Shown: positions 1 through 7,106 of the stretch, in pieces
Layout of the letters: each line of letters starts with the position of its first letter
Position numbering within the stretch: position 1 is the stretch's first letter
Origin: an uncultured Gemmataceae bacterium
Lineage (GTDB): Bacteria > Planctomycetota > Planctomycetia > Gemmatales > Gemmataceae
NCBI GenBank assembly: GCA_937922175.1
Contig: CAKZUU010000203.1
Span: 1 to 19,361 of the forward strand
Direction: 5' to 3'
DNA length: 19,361 nucleotides
Notes under the pieces: generated by a model
Seen by the model: the letters and a program-made list of their open reading frames with translations, nothing else
Database searches by the model: none
What the model was told of the DNA's origin: nothing
Translations under genes and position numbers: made by a program

Positions 1-211
1 TCACTCCAGCCAGCGGGGTCGAAAACACGGCGGGGAATTGGGCCGCGAACGACACGATGCCCACCCAATGCGGCGAACCCGTCAGGTGGAGGACAAACCA
101 TGGCAGAGCGACGATCTGGATCTGCGTGCCAATCAACGACAACGCCTGCCCTGAGAAGAATAAGCGGAAGTTGCGATGACCGAAGCTCCGCAGGATCAAG
201 CGCATCCTCAT
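1..211 (-). CDS. MFS transporter, N-terminal fragment (left edge)
   Basis: This gene starts at 211 on the minus strand and runs off the left edge, so only about 70 N-terminal residues are visible. The protein begins MRMRLILRSFGHRNFRLFF and continues with SGQALSLIGTQIQ, ALPWFVLHLTGSP and a PAVFSTPLAGV end. That is the usual start of the MFS_3 (EntS/enterobactin-exporter-like) branch of the major facilitator superfamily: a short basic lead, then transmembrane helix 1, the 'LTGSP' loop and helix 2 ending in the P-x-G-V segment before motif A. It should be an inner-membrane exporter; the substrate cannot be told. A second in-frame ATG lies at 205. No strong Shine-Dalgarno precedes either start. 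It is divergent from the DUF1080 gene with 88 bp between them. Confidence 0.8.
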   Translation of the reverse strand, partial: MRMRLILRSFGHRNFRLFFSGQALSLIGTQIQIVALPWFVLHLTGSPHWVGIVSFAAQFPAVFSTPLAGV

Positions 212-258
212 GGTTTGCCCGACTCTCCAAGCCGCTCCTCTGTCCAGGTTGTCCCGAT

Positions 259-264
259 TATAAT
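259..264 (+). promoter_or_regulatory. possible -10 box for the DUF1080 gene
   Basis: A perfect TATAAT lies 35 bp upstream of the ATG at 300 in the divergent intergenic region. I see no convincing -35 hexamer at 16-18 bp spacing, so this is only a candidate. Confidence 0.25.
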
Positions 265-299
265 CGCCGACAGCCCCGAACTACTAGCGAGTCCCGCCC

Positions 300-1340
300 A
301 TGAGGCACCTTCTTCACTTGAACGTCAACGTCTTTTGGGTACTGGGTGTATTTGCTCTCGTTCCGTCCCTGAAGGGCGCGGAACGGCCCCCAGCTTTGTC
401 CCAAGAAGTAGCCCATGCGGGTTGGCTTCTGTTCTTCGATGGCGACACGACAGCGGGTTGGGAAGTCGCCGGCACGAGAGAGATTGTCGACGGCGTCCTC
501 ATCGTCGGGGGCAAGAAGCCCTCCACCCTGACCAGCAAGATTCGTTTGGGGCCGGCAGTATGGCGTTGGTCGTACCAGTACGAGGGGGCTGCTAATGTTG
601 TCTTCGAACACGCAACGCGACGAGAAATTTCACCGGCACGCGAGCGACGAGTAACGGAGACGATCAATTTGGAAACGCCCGTCTCCGTGGTCATTCACGT
701 GCCTGCCGGCGGAACGCTGAAGATTTTCGACATGGCTGTGCGGCCCGAGTATTCGATTTCGCTGTTCGACGGCAACTCACTCAAGGGCTGGAAAAAATAT
801 GCCGGTGACCCGAAGCGAGAGAAGTCGACGTGGACCGTTGCGCCGGAAGGCTGGATTCACGTGCGAGGAGGTCCCGGCGATCTGCAAACCGAGAGACAAT
901 TCGCCGACTTTTTTCTCCACGTCGAATGTCGTACCAACGGGCCGAACCTGAACAGCGGCATCTTTTTCCGAGCGCTCCCCGGCCAGTATCAACAAGGGTA
1001 CGAGGCACAGATCCATCATGGCTTCGTGGGCAACCGTCGTGATCAGCCCGCCGACTTTGGCACCGGAGGGATTTACCGTCGCCAACCCGCCCGGCGGGTT
1101 GTTGCGAACGATGGCGAGTGGTTCGTGCTGACGATCGCTGCCGACGATGATCGCATTTTAACGTGGGTCAACGGCATGCCCGTGTGTGACTGGCGTGATG
1201 ACCGGCCACCGCACCCCAACCCGCGCGCCGGGCGGAAGACTTCGGCTGGAGTCATCAGCATTCAGGGGCATGACCCCACGACGGATCTGCATTTTCGCAA
1301 GGTCCAGGTGTGTCCGCTGCCTCCACGTCAAGCACCTTGA
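300..1340 (+). CDS. secreted DUF1080 (3-keto-disaccharide hydrolase family) protein
   Basis: A 346-residue protein with a likely Sec signal peptide (hydrophobic residues about 9-22, cleavage probably near LKGA, residue 27). The C-terminal part (about 153-337) is a recognisable DUF1080/PF06439 domain: SLFDGNSLKGW (154-164), NSGIFFR (218-224), GYEAQI (233-238), GTGGIYRR (254-261), DGEWFVLTI (271-279) and VNG (290-292). The family is a concanavalin-like jelly roll whose members cleave 3-keto-glycosides. The N-terminal part carries a second, weaker LFFDGDTTAGWE motif (44-55), suggesting a degenerate duplicated domain or a carbohydrate-binding-like module. It ends 24 bp before the convergent Gfo/Idh/MocA oxidoreductase, a natural partner. 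The start is the first ATG before the signal peptide; no good ribosome binding site is visible. Confidence 0.85.
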   Translation: MRHLLHLNVNVFWVLGVFALVPSLKGAERPPALSQEVAHAGWLLFFDGDTTAGWEVAGTREIVDGVLIVGGKKPSTLTSKIRLGPAVWRWSYQYEGAANVVFEHATRREISPARERRVTETINLETPVSVVIHVPAGGTLKIFDMAVRPEYSISLFDGNSLKGWKKYAGDPKREKSTWTVAPEGWIHVRGGPGDLQTERQFADFFLHVECRTNGPNLNSGIFFRALPGQYQQGYEAQIHHGFVGNRRDQPADFGTGGIYRRQPARRVVANDGEWFVLTIAADDDRILTWVNGMPVCDWRDDRPPHPNPRAGRKTSAGVISIQGHDPTTDLHFRKVQVCPLPPRQAP

Positions 1341-1364
1341 TTGAGGACGCCGGTACGAGCCGCG

Positions 1365-3056
1365 TCAAACGGAATCCGGGACGGCAGGATTTTCGGGGTC
1401 GAACCACTCGGGTTTGAACTCGATGCGTTGCCGACTCTTCATCGCCAGATTCGCGGTCAAAGCGATGATCGCATCGGCCATTGCGACTTTACCATGGCAG
1501 CGCGGCAAGCGTTGACGATACGTGCCGTCACCGTTCGTTGCATAGCCTAATTTCGGGTCCCACAAGCGGACGCAGTAAGCGAAATCTTCCATTTCTTCGC
1601 GATACCCGCGGCTGACTTGGACGTTGCTGCCGCCGCTCAGGGCTGTCGGGGCTGCACTTGCTGAAGCCGACGGGCCTCCCCAGGTGCTCCCCGAGTCCAG
1701 CACAGGCTTGTCCCCACTCGCAATGGTGACGCTGACGGCGGTCTCCCGAACCGGCCCTCCCTTGCGACTCGGATCGCGCTCCGAGAACAACATCACTTTC
1801 TGTTCGCGCTCCACGATCATCGTGCCGCGAGAACCCATCAGGCACTCGCCGTACTCCTCAAAAGCGTTGGTGCTCACCGAGGAATAACTCACCACCACGA
1901 CATCCTTGAAATTCTTTCCGCGATGGGCACCTTGCGGATGGTCGCGCCCGGGAAACTCGAATGTGACGTACACATGATCGTCGATTTCCCGAGGGTTCGG
2001 TCGGCCATCGTTGGCCCCGGCGACTCCAAAGAAACTATGCGTCCCCACACCTTGAACCGACAACGGGTGGACTTTGCCCAAGAAAATGCTGCACGCGTCA
2101 AGTTGATGGCTACCCAACTCGGCCATCAATCCCCCACCTGTTCGCTCGTAGGTGCGCCATCGAATCAACTCGTAGATGTTCTTATATCCATATTGCGTCA
2201 CTTTATCTTTCAACTCTTCATAGTCGGCTTTGAGAATGGGGGGGTACCAACCGTCGCGGATCTGCGGCTCGGCATCGGGAATCTCCGCCACTTCGACGTT
2301 CGCCTCTCGCTTGTACGGCCATGTAAAGTTCCGGTGCCACAATGCCCGGATGTGGTGGATCTCCCCCAAGACCCCACTTTCAACGACATCATGGGCCTGA
2401 GCATACAGCAGGCTGTAATGGCGTTGATGACCGATCGAAAGGATGCTGCCGGTCTCCTTCGCCACGCGGATCATCTCCTTGCAATCGCGGATCGTCCGGG
2501 CCATTAATTTTTCGCACAGAACGTGGATCGGCTTGCCGCGCTGCTGTCCGAACTTCATGCATTGGATCGCAATGGGGGCGTGCGTCACCAAGGGTGTGGC
2601 AATGACGACCGCTTCGATCGCGGGATTTTCCGTCAGCATTCGCTCAATGTCGCGATATGGCTTGATGTCGTTGGCCCGACTGCCATACACCTTCTTGAAT
2701 CCTTTCCGCAATGGTGTTTTCGGATCGCCATCGAAGATCCGACCCCCACCGCGACCATCCGGTCCGATTGTCAAGTTGAACGGGCGCAGATCGCAGACGG
2801 CGATAAACTCGAGAAATTCGGGGTTGTGTTCTCCGACCAGCACGCCTCCTTCATCGCCGGCGCCGATCAGGGCGGCTTTCACCGGGTTCCCGCTGAACGC
2901 CTCATAGCCGAAGTACAGCGCCGGAGAGACGGCGGCTGCCGACCCGGCGGCAACCGCAACGCCCTTCAGAAACCGCCGCCGCGTGATCCCCTCGGATACT
3001 CGCACGAAATTCTCTTCGCCCACACGACGCTGTTCGGGAGTCAGATCTATCGCCAT
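1365..3056 (-). CDS. Tat-exported Gfo/Idh/MocA family oxidoreductase
   Basis: A 563-residue NAD(P)-dependent sugar-type oxidoreductase. A 24-residue lead is followed by the twin-arginine motif TRRRFLKG (25-32) and a hydrophobic stretch to about 50, so it is probably folded in the cytoplasm and exported. The Rossmann fold starts at VKAALIGAGDEG (59-70). The catalytic CEK motif is at 181-183 (CEKL instead of the usual CEKP), and the GGGLMAELGSHQLD segment (307-320) supplies the conserved active-site acid and histidine. It is longer than the common 330-450 residues because of a loop near 95-120 and a Ser/Ala/Gly-rich low-complexity segment at about 457-479. It is the last gene of a probable minus-strand operon, 48 bp after the DoxX gene, and converges on the DUF1080 gene. 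Family knowledge links the two to 3-keto-glycoside chemistry; the exact substrate is unknown. Confidence 0.9.
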   Translation of the reverse strand: MAIDLTPEQRRVGEENFVRVSEGITRRRFLKGVAVAAGSAAAVSPALYFGYEAFSGNPVKAALIGAGDEGGVLVGEHNPEFLEFIAVCDLRPFNLTIGPDGRGGGRIFDGDPKTPLRKGFKKVYGSRANDIKPYRDIERMLTENPAIEAVVIATPLVTHAPIAIQCMKFGQQRGKPIHVLCEKLMARTIRDCKEMIRVAKETGSILSIGHQRHYSLLYAQAHDVVESGVLGEIHHIRALWHRNFTWPYKREANVEVAEIPDAEPQIRDGWYPPILKADYEELKDKVTQYGYKNIYELIRWRTYERTGGGLMAELGSHQLDACSIFLGKVHPLSVQGVGTHSFFGVAGANDGRPNPREIDDHVYVTFEFPGRDHPQGAHRGKNFKDVVVVSYSSVSTNAFEEYGECLMGSRGTMIVEREQKVMLFSERDPSRKGGPVRETAVSVTIASGDKPVLDSGSTWGGPSASASAAPTALSGGSNVQVSRGYREEMEDFAYCVRLWDPKLGYATNGDGTYRQRLPRCHGKVAMADAIIALTANLAMKSRQRIEFKPEWFDPENPAVPDSV

Positions 3057-3104
3057 TTCCCGCTTCTCCAGTCGGTTGTCTCTCGTCCCCTGACTCGTCT
3101 CTTC

Positions 3105-4175
3105 CTACTCCGCCGTTGTTCGACGGTTGACGATGGAATCCAACAAGGCATCCAAACCAAACCATCGGCCACTCGGTATGCACGCTAGCATGAACAGCGC
3201 GATCATTTCAATCACGTTTTTGCTAATAAACAAGTAGTTCCCCTCGCTGTTGGGCGGTACGGGAAGCCAGGGCAAGGACGGGTAGGTCAAAACGGTCAAC
3301 AAAAGGAAGATCGCCCCTGCGAGGGCTGCCGTCCGGCTGAATAAACCAAACATCAGACACAGTCCGATGATGAGCAATCCCCAACGAGTCATGTCGTCCA
3401 ATAACCCAATCAATCCTCGTCTCGGCGGCGACGGAACAGGCCCCTTGGTGGCGAACACCTCCTGAGTCACCAAGGCCTCGCGCAATCGTCGCTGCATCAA
3501 CTCGGTCCGCCGATCGAGCAAACCTTGAAGCTCCTGCCGCAGACTCGTGACTTCCGCTCGCAGTTGGGGCCGGCGGGCCTTTCCCACATCTTTCCCCAAC
3601 GCGAGATTCCGGTCGCTCAGGGCGCGGTACTCTGCCAGTTTTTCCCGATACTCCGCCGCGCGCTCCGCTACCGAGAGTCGGACCTCATAGCTGCCATCGG
3701 GAAGATATTTCCGCTTGAAAACGGGAGCGTCCCAATCCAACCATCGACCCGTCAAAAACCAGCCGATGGTCCCTGGTATCTGTGTCAACCAATTCACGAA
3801 GTCGTCTTTTTCCTTGGTCAGCACAGCTTCGGCACGCGACGGATCGACTCCGTAGTGCTGCACAAAACGATTGAGATATTCTCCCCATTCGCGTTCGAGC
3901 GGCGGGGGCATTTTCGTGTGCGGAGGACCATTCGCTGTTTCGCGTGGCGTCAGTCGCTCGATCAAGGAATCGTCGGGATCGCCGATGGCCCTTCGGATGA
4001 GTTGGGCGACCGGTCCGGGTCCTTCGCGGAAATATCCTTCGCTGGTCCAGGGTCGATTAGTCAGCGTCTCGCCGATGCGAACGCTTCGATGTTTCTCCAA
4101 CGCCTCGAAGGTGAAATGCCAGCCGATGGCGACTCGTAAGAGGATCAGGAAGATCAAGGCGAGGCGTTCTCTCAT
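3105..4175 (-). CDS. DoxX family membrane protein with large insert
   Basis: A 356-residue membrane protein. Residues 5-25 form the first helix and carry the DoxX-like RVAIGWHFTFEALEKH stretch (14-29). Three hydrophobic segments near the C-terminus (about 264-280, 283-300 and 318-334), including GLCLMFGLFSRTAALAGA (271-288), complete a DoxX-type four-helix bundle. Between helices 1 and 2 there is a roughly 230-residue hydrophilic insert, probably periplasmic, with a charged coiled-coil-like stretch at about 168-238. DoxX proteins are usually only 130-170 residues and are linked to quinone or thiol redox processes; the role of the insert is unknown. The gene begins 9 bp after the apbE-like stop and has a GAAGG just upstream of the ATG, so the two are very likely co-transcribed. 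Confidence 0.8.
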   Translation of the reverse strand: MRERLALIFLILLRVAIGWHFTFEALEKHRSVRIGETLTNRPWTSEGYFREGPGPVAQLIRRAIGDPDDSLIERLTPRETANGPPHTKMPPPLEREWGEYLNRFVQHYGVDPSRAEAVLTKEKDDFVNWLTQIPGTIGWFLTGRWLDWDAPVFKRKYLPDGSYEVRLSVAERAAEYREKLAEYRALSDRNLALGKDVGKARRPQLRAEVTSLRQELQGLLDRRTELMQRRLREALVTQEVFATKGPVPSPPRRGLIGLLDDMTRWGLLIIGLCLMFGLFSRTAALAGAIFLLLTVLTYPSLPWLPVPPNSEGNYLFISKNVIEMIALFMLACIPSGRWFGLDALLDSIVNRRTTAE

Positions 4176-4184
4176 GGCCCTTCG

Positions 4185-5237
4185 CTAATTGCTTGTCAAA
4201 ACCTGCACCTCGGATTCGGGCAGGTTGATGACCACGGGTACTTCTGAGTCGTCGAGCAAGACGATCGCGCCCACGTCGGGATGCAAGGCACAATAGCGCC
4301 GGGTTTTCTCCAAACCCAGAACGTAGAAGGCCGTCGCCAAGGCGTCAGCTTCCGCTGCCGTTCGGGCAATAGCCGTCGCGCTGGCGACGCCCTCGGCAGG
4401 CCAGCCTGAGCGCGGATCCAACAGATGCCCGAGCTTACGACGATTGTACTCAAAATATTGATAGGTGGCTGCGGAAGTCGCCAACGCCCGATCACGCAGG
4501 CGGACGATCGCCAGCCTTCGCTGAGCATCCCACGGATGGCGAATACCGACGGGCCAACCTCGTCCTCCCGCGCCGAGCGGATGACCGACCGCCCGCACGC
4601 TACTACCTCCCGCATGCATCAAGGCGGCAGACACTTCCATCTCGCGCAGCACCTCGAAACAGCGATCCAAGGCATACCCTTTGCCGATGCTGCCCAAATT
4701 CAATTCCACACCCTGCGTTGCGAAACGAATCGAACGCCGGCTTCGATCCAGAATCACTCGATGCATGCCGACGCGTTGCCAAGCCTGTTGCCGTTCGGAG
4801 GGAGTCGGAACTTCTCCTTTTCTTTTCCAGAACCCCCACGCGCGAATCAACGGACCCGCGGTAATGTCGAAAGCCCCCCATGTTTCACGCGTCAGTTGCT
4901 CGCAACGCTCAAATAACTCGAACAGTCGTGTTTCAACCTCGATCGCTTCCTTTGCCGCGAACTGGTTGATTCGACTCACATCGCTATCGTCGCGGTAAAC
5001 CGTCAATTGGGCCTCCAACTCGTCGATCAGATCAAACAGTTGGCAAGCCCAGCGAGACCCCTGAATCTGCCAGGGAAGGATGAGTTCAAAGACCGTGGCC
5101 ATCGCCTGGTGCGAGCAGCGGAGCAGTCGGGCCGGTCGGTGTGGAGCGACGCCCTGATGACGGAGGGCAAGAGACTCCGGCAGCACTTGCTGCACAAGTC
5201 CGGGGAGGCATGTCGCCTTGAAAGCCCGCCGATTCAT
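4185..5237 (-). CDS. apbE: FAD:protein FMN transferase (ApbE family)
   Basis: From the chosen ATG at 5237 the protein has 350 residues, close to the family norm. Family motifs appear in order: AMATVFEL (46-53), YRDDSDVSRIN (81-91), FDITAGPLIRAWGF (123-136), LNLGSIGKGYALD (179-191), AGGSS (209-213), LGHLLDPRSGWPA (269-281) and AEADALATAF (295-304), whose Asp and Thr belong to the Mg/flavin site. ApbE enzymes attach FMN to a Thr/Ser of extracytoplasmic redox proteins such as NqrC or RnfG. No such target gene is visible here. The N-terminus (MNRRAFKATCLPG) has twin arginines but no clear hydrophobic signal core, so export is uncertain. The open frame continues upstream; an ATG at 5390, next to the DUF4912 stop, is an alternative start giving 401 residues, but that extension is low complexity and lacks family motifs. 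Confidence 0.9.
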   Translation of the reverse strand: MNRRAFKATCLPGLVQQVLPESLALRHQGVAPHRPARLLRCSHQAMATVFELILPWQIQGSRWACQLFDLIDELEAQLTVYRDDSDVSRINQFAAKEAIEVETRLFELFERCEQLTRETWGAFDITAGPLIRAWGFWKRKGEVPTPSERQQAWQRVGMHRVILDRSRRSIRFATQGVELNLGSIGKGYALDRCFEVLREMEVSAALMHAGGSSVRAVGHPLGAGGRGWPVGIRHPWDAQRRLAIVRLRDRALATSAATYQYFEYNRRKLGHLLDPRSGWPAEGVASATAIARTAAEADALATAFYVLGLEKTRRYCALHPDVGAIVLLDDSEVPVVINLPESEVQVLTSN

Positions 5238-5391
5238 CGAGATGCCATCCGAGGGACCGTAACTCGTGGAACACCGGACGGGCGTGTGTCGATCAACTGT
5301 CGCAGCGACCGATTCCTCAAGGGGCCGACTGGGTGGGGTCTGGGCCGACTCAGATGTTCCCCCAGAAATTTCCCGAGGCGCACACGCCATT

Positions 5392-6561
5392 CTATTCCGT
5401 ATCGCCCACATCGTGGTAGATCGGCTCGAGGTATTTTGTGTTCCGCTCGATGGCCAACACGATGGTCCGCTCTTCGACGCCATCGGGCGAGGTCGCGACG
5501 GCGGGGATGATTTGCCGGCTGTCGGGCAGGCTGAAGCGCATAGTGAAGGTTCCGTCGGGCCGGAGCTTGACAAGTTCGCCCTGAAGTGTCACGCGGGCAT
5601 CGGGCGACGTCTCTCCGAAGACGATAAGTTCCGCATCGATCCGGAAGTCGAACTTTTTCTTTTCTCCGCCCAACGCACCTGGACCGAAGGCAGCCAATCC
5701 CGACCCTCCGAGAGGCCGACGGAGCCTTTCCTCGAGAAGTTGTTTCAACTCCAGATTCATCGACGAATTCATATCCGCGGCGGTGGTTCGTGAGAAAATA
5801 CGGTCAGCGTTGTCCATGTCGCTGCCCGACCACCCTTCCTCGAGGTCTTCTTTGACACCGGCTTTCGGCATCGTCACAACGTTCGACCGGCACAACACGA
5901 AAAACTGGCCTCGTCGAGAAAGATACCCAATATCGACGCGGTACGACCGCGGCGGTTGAGGCACGTCGATGTACCAGTTCTGACTACCGCCGTGAATCTC
6001 GATGTCCCGAACCAGAGCCTCCGAGGTGCTGGTGGTGTCCTGGGCGCTCACATCAACCACCCGCAGGATCGGCTTGGCGGTGTGCCAATCCTGGCCCAGT
6101 GCCGCCTCCGCACGCTGCACAGACTGCTGCGATAATTCCCAGTACGCATGCAGCCAATACGGATCGCGCACCATCAACACGATCCGATCCTTGGCGTAGC
6201 CCGCCGGGACACCGTTCGACCACGCCAAATCGTTGGCGGGTTCGGCATTGTCCGTACGAGTCAAGGCCGTTGACGGAACCGCTTGCACCGAATGATTGCT
6301 CGAACGGTTCGGTCGACTCGCCGACTTGACGTGGGGACCGGTACGAGAGTTGGCCGACGCGGGATTCTTCGCGCTGCGGTTGGAGGATCGCCGAGTTGAC
6401 TTCGCCGGCTTCGCATCGCGACCATTACTTCGACTGGCCCGCCGCATGATCCGAGATATCAACTCCTCTTTCTTCAGCTCATGCCAACCGACTACTCCGC
6501 GTTGACGTGCCAGCTCCGCCAAGTCCTTGCGAGAAAGCGACTGAAGTGACTCTCGAGTCAT
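5392..6561 (-). CDS. DUF4912 protein with N-terminal SAP/Rho-N-like domain
   Basis: A 389-residue protein. Residues 5-40 (SLQSLSRKDLAELARQRGV and following) look like a Rho N-terminal/SAP-like helix-extended-loop-helix, a nucleic-acid-binding fold. A basic Ser/Arg/Lys/Asn-rich linker covers 42-95. The DUF4912 domain follows at about 122-232, with KDRIVLMVRDPYWLHAYWEL (124-143) and IDVPQPPRSYRVDIGY (198-213). The C-terminal part (about 304-375) includes FDFRIDAELIVFGETSPDA and LRPDGTFTMRFSLPD, resembling a beta-rich repeat. No signal peptide or membrane helix is seen. A GGAGAG (6568-6573) sits 6 nt before the ATG, supporting the start. It lies 154 bp upstream of the apbE-like gene, so it may or may not share a transcript with it. 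DUF4912 function is not established. Confidence 0.8.
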   Translation of the reverse strand: MTRESLQSLSRKDLAELARQRGVVGWHELKKEELISRIMRRASRSNGRDAKPAKSTRRSSNRSAKNPASANSRTGPHVKSASRPNRSSNHSVQAVPSTALTRTDNAEPANDLAWSNGVPAGYAKDRIVLMVRDPYWLHAYWELSQQSVQRAEAALGQDWHTAKPILRVVDVSAQDTTSTSEALVRDIEIHGGSQNWYIDVPQPPRSYRVDIGYLSRRGQFFVLCRSNVVTMPKAGVKEDLEEGWSGSDMDNADRIFSRTTAADMNSSMNLELKQLLEERLRRPLGGSGLAAFGPGALGGEKKKFDFRIDAELIVFGETSPDARVTLQGELVKLRPDGTFTMRFSLPDSRQIIPAVATSPDGVEERTIVLAIERNTKYLEPIYHDVGDTE

Positions 6562-6927
6562 GCGATGCTCTCCGGCGACTCCAACCTCATCGGGTCAGCT
6601 CGCATTACGGATGGCATCCATGCAGTTCGACAACCTCAACCGTCATGGCCAAGGGGAGAACGCAAATTCGGCTGGTTTCGGATCAATCCGGCTCGTGACG
6701 TGCATTCTCTCCCGACCGGCGAGACATTGACTCAAGTCAAACTAACTGCAGGTGGGACAACAGCTTCGGCACCCAAAAATCTTCGCGGCGCAGCCCCCCC
6801 CTTTGGCATCGCTGCAATTTTGAGCACTGAGCAAAAATTGAACACGCGACACGAACGCTTTGATCCGGTATGGTTTTACAATACTTGGACATAATCTTAA
6901 GGATTCGCAAATATGATGTCAACCGAA

Positions 6928-6940
6928 GATGTTGAACATC
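6928..6940. repeat. 13-bp palindrome, possible operator
   Basis: Perfect 6+1+6 inverted repeat GATGTT-G-AACATC in the divergent promoter region. A related GATGTCAAC word starts at 6915. The size fits a dimeric repressor half-site pair, but no regulator is known. Confidence 0.3.
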
Positions 6941-6975
6941 AAAATACTCACTGCCGGCAAATTGTGTCTTTTGAG

Positions 6976-6985
6976 TCGAGCTCGA
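6976..6985. repeat. 10-bp perfect palindrome
   Basis: TCGAGCTCGA is a perfect 10-bp palindrome in the same intergenic region. It may be chance; it is listed because it clusters with others. Confidence 0.2.
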
Positions 6986-7061
6986 GGTGACTCTCTGCAC
7001 CTTCATGACACGATGATCGGTGCCCAAGTGGAACACTTCGAACGCTTGCGCAACTTCCTAC

Positions 7062-7073
7062 ATTGTTAACAAT
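7062..7073. promoter_or_regulatory. 12-bp perfect palindrome just upstream of the peptidase gene
   Basis: ATTGTTAACAAT is a perfect 12-bp palindrome ending 19 bp before the ribosome binding site of the Xaa-Pro peptidase gene. It overlaps a weak -10-like AACAAT. The position suits an operator controlling the peptidase-accB-accC transcript; a function is inferred only. Confidence 0.3.
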
Positions 7074-7092
7074 TGCTGCGTTCATCCAAGGC

Positions 7093-7098
7093 GGGAGG
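7093..7098 (+). promoter_or_regulatory. ribosome binding site deciding the peptidase start
   Basis: GGGAGG with an 8-nt spacer to the ATG at 7107. It selects that ATG over the open frame that continues upstream to 7020. Confidence 0.7.
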
Positions 7099-7106
7099 CC
7101 CAAGCG

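Larger units (their letters stand above)
6562..7106. other. 545-bp divergent intergenic region, no gene seen
   Basis: It lies between the divergent starts of the DUF4912 gene and the Xaa-Pro peptidase gene. I find no convincing coding frame. It holds an 8-C homopolymer near 6794-6801, a more AT-rich stretch at about 6820-6960, and several short perfect palindromes listed separately. -10-like words (TACAAT at 6877, CATAAT at 6890) occur but have no -35 partner at proper spacing. Confidence 0.6.

Noticed and set aside
1341..1364. Bidirectional terminator between DUF1080 and Gfo/Idh/MocA genes
   Set aside because: The 24-bp gap contains no stable inverted repeat or T-run.
2523..3188. 221-codon open frame antisense to the Gfo/Idh/MocA gene
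   Set aside because: A shadow of the strongly supported minus-strand gene; composition and lack of motifs argue against coding.
5238..5573. N-terminal extension of the ApbE-type frame to a start at 5573
   Set aside because: The extension overlaps the DUF4912 gene in another frame, is low complexity and has no family motif; the ATG at 5237 gives the normal family length.
6860..6882. Promoter from TTGATC and TACAAT upstream of the peptidase operon
   Set aside because: The boxes are only 11 bp apart, too close for a sigma70-type promoter.
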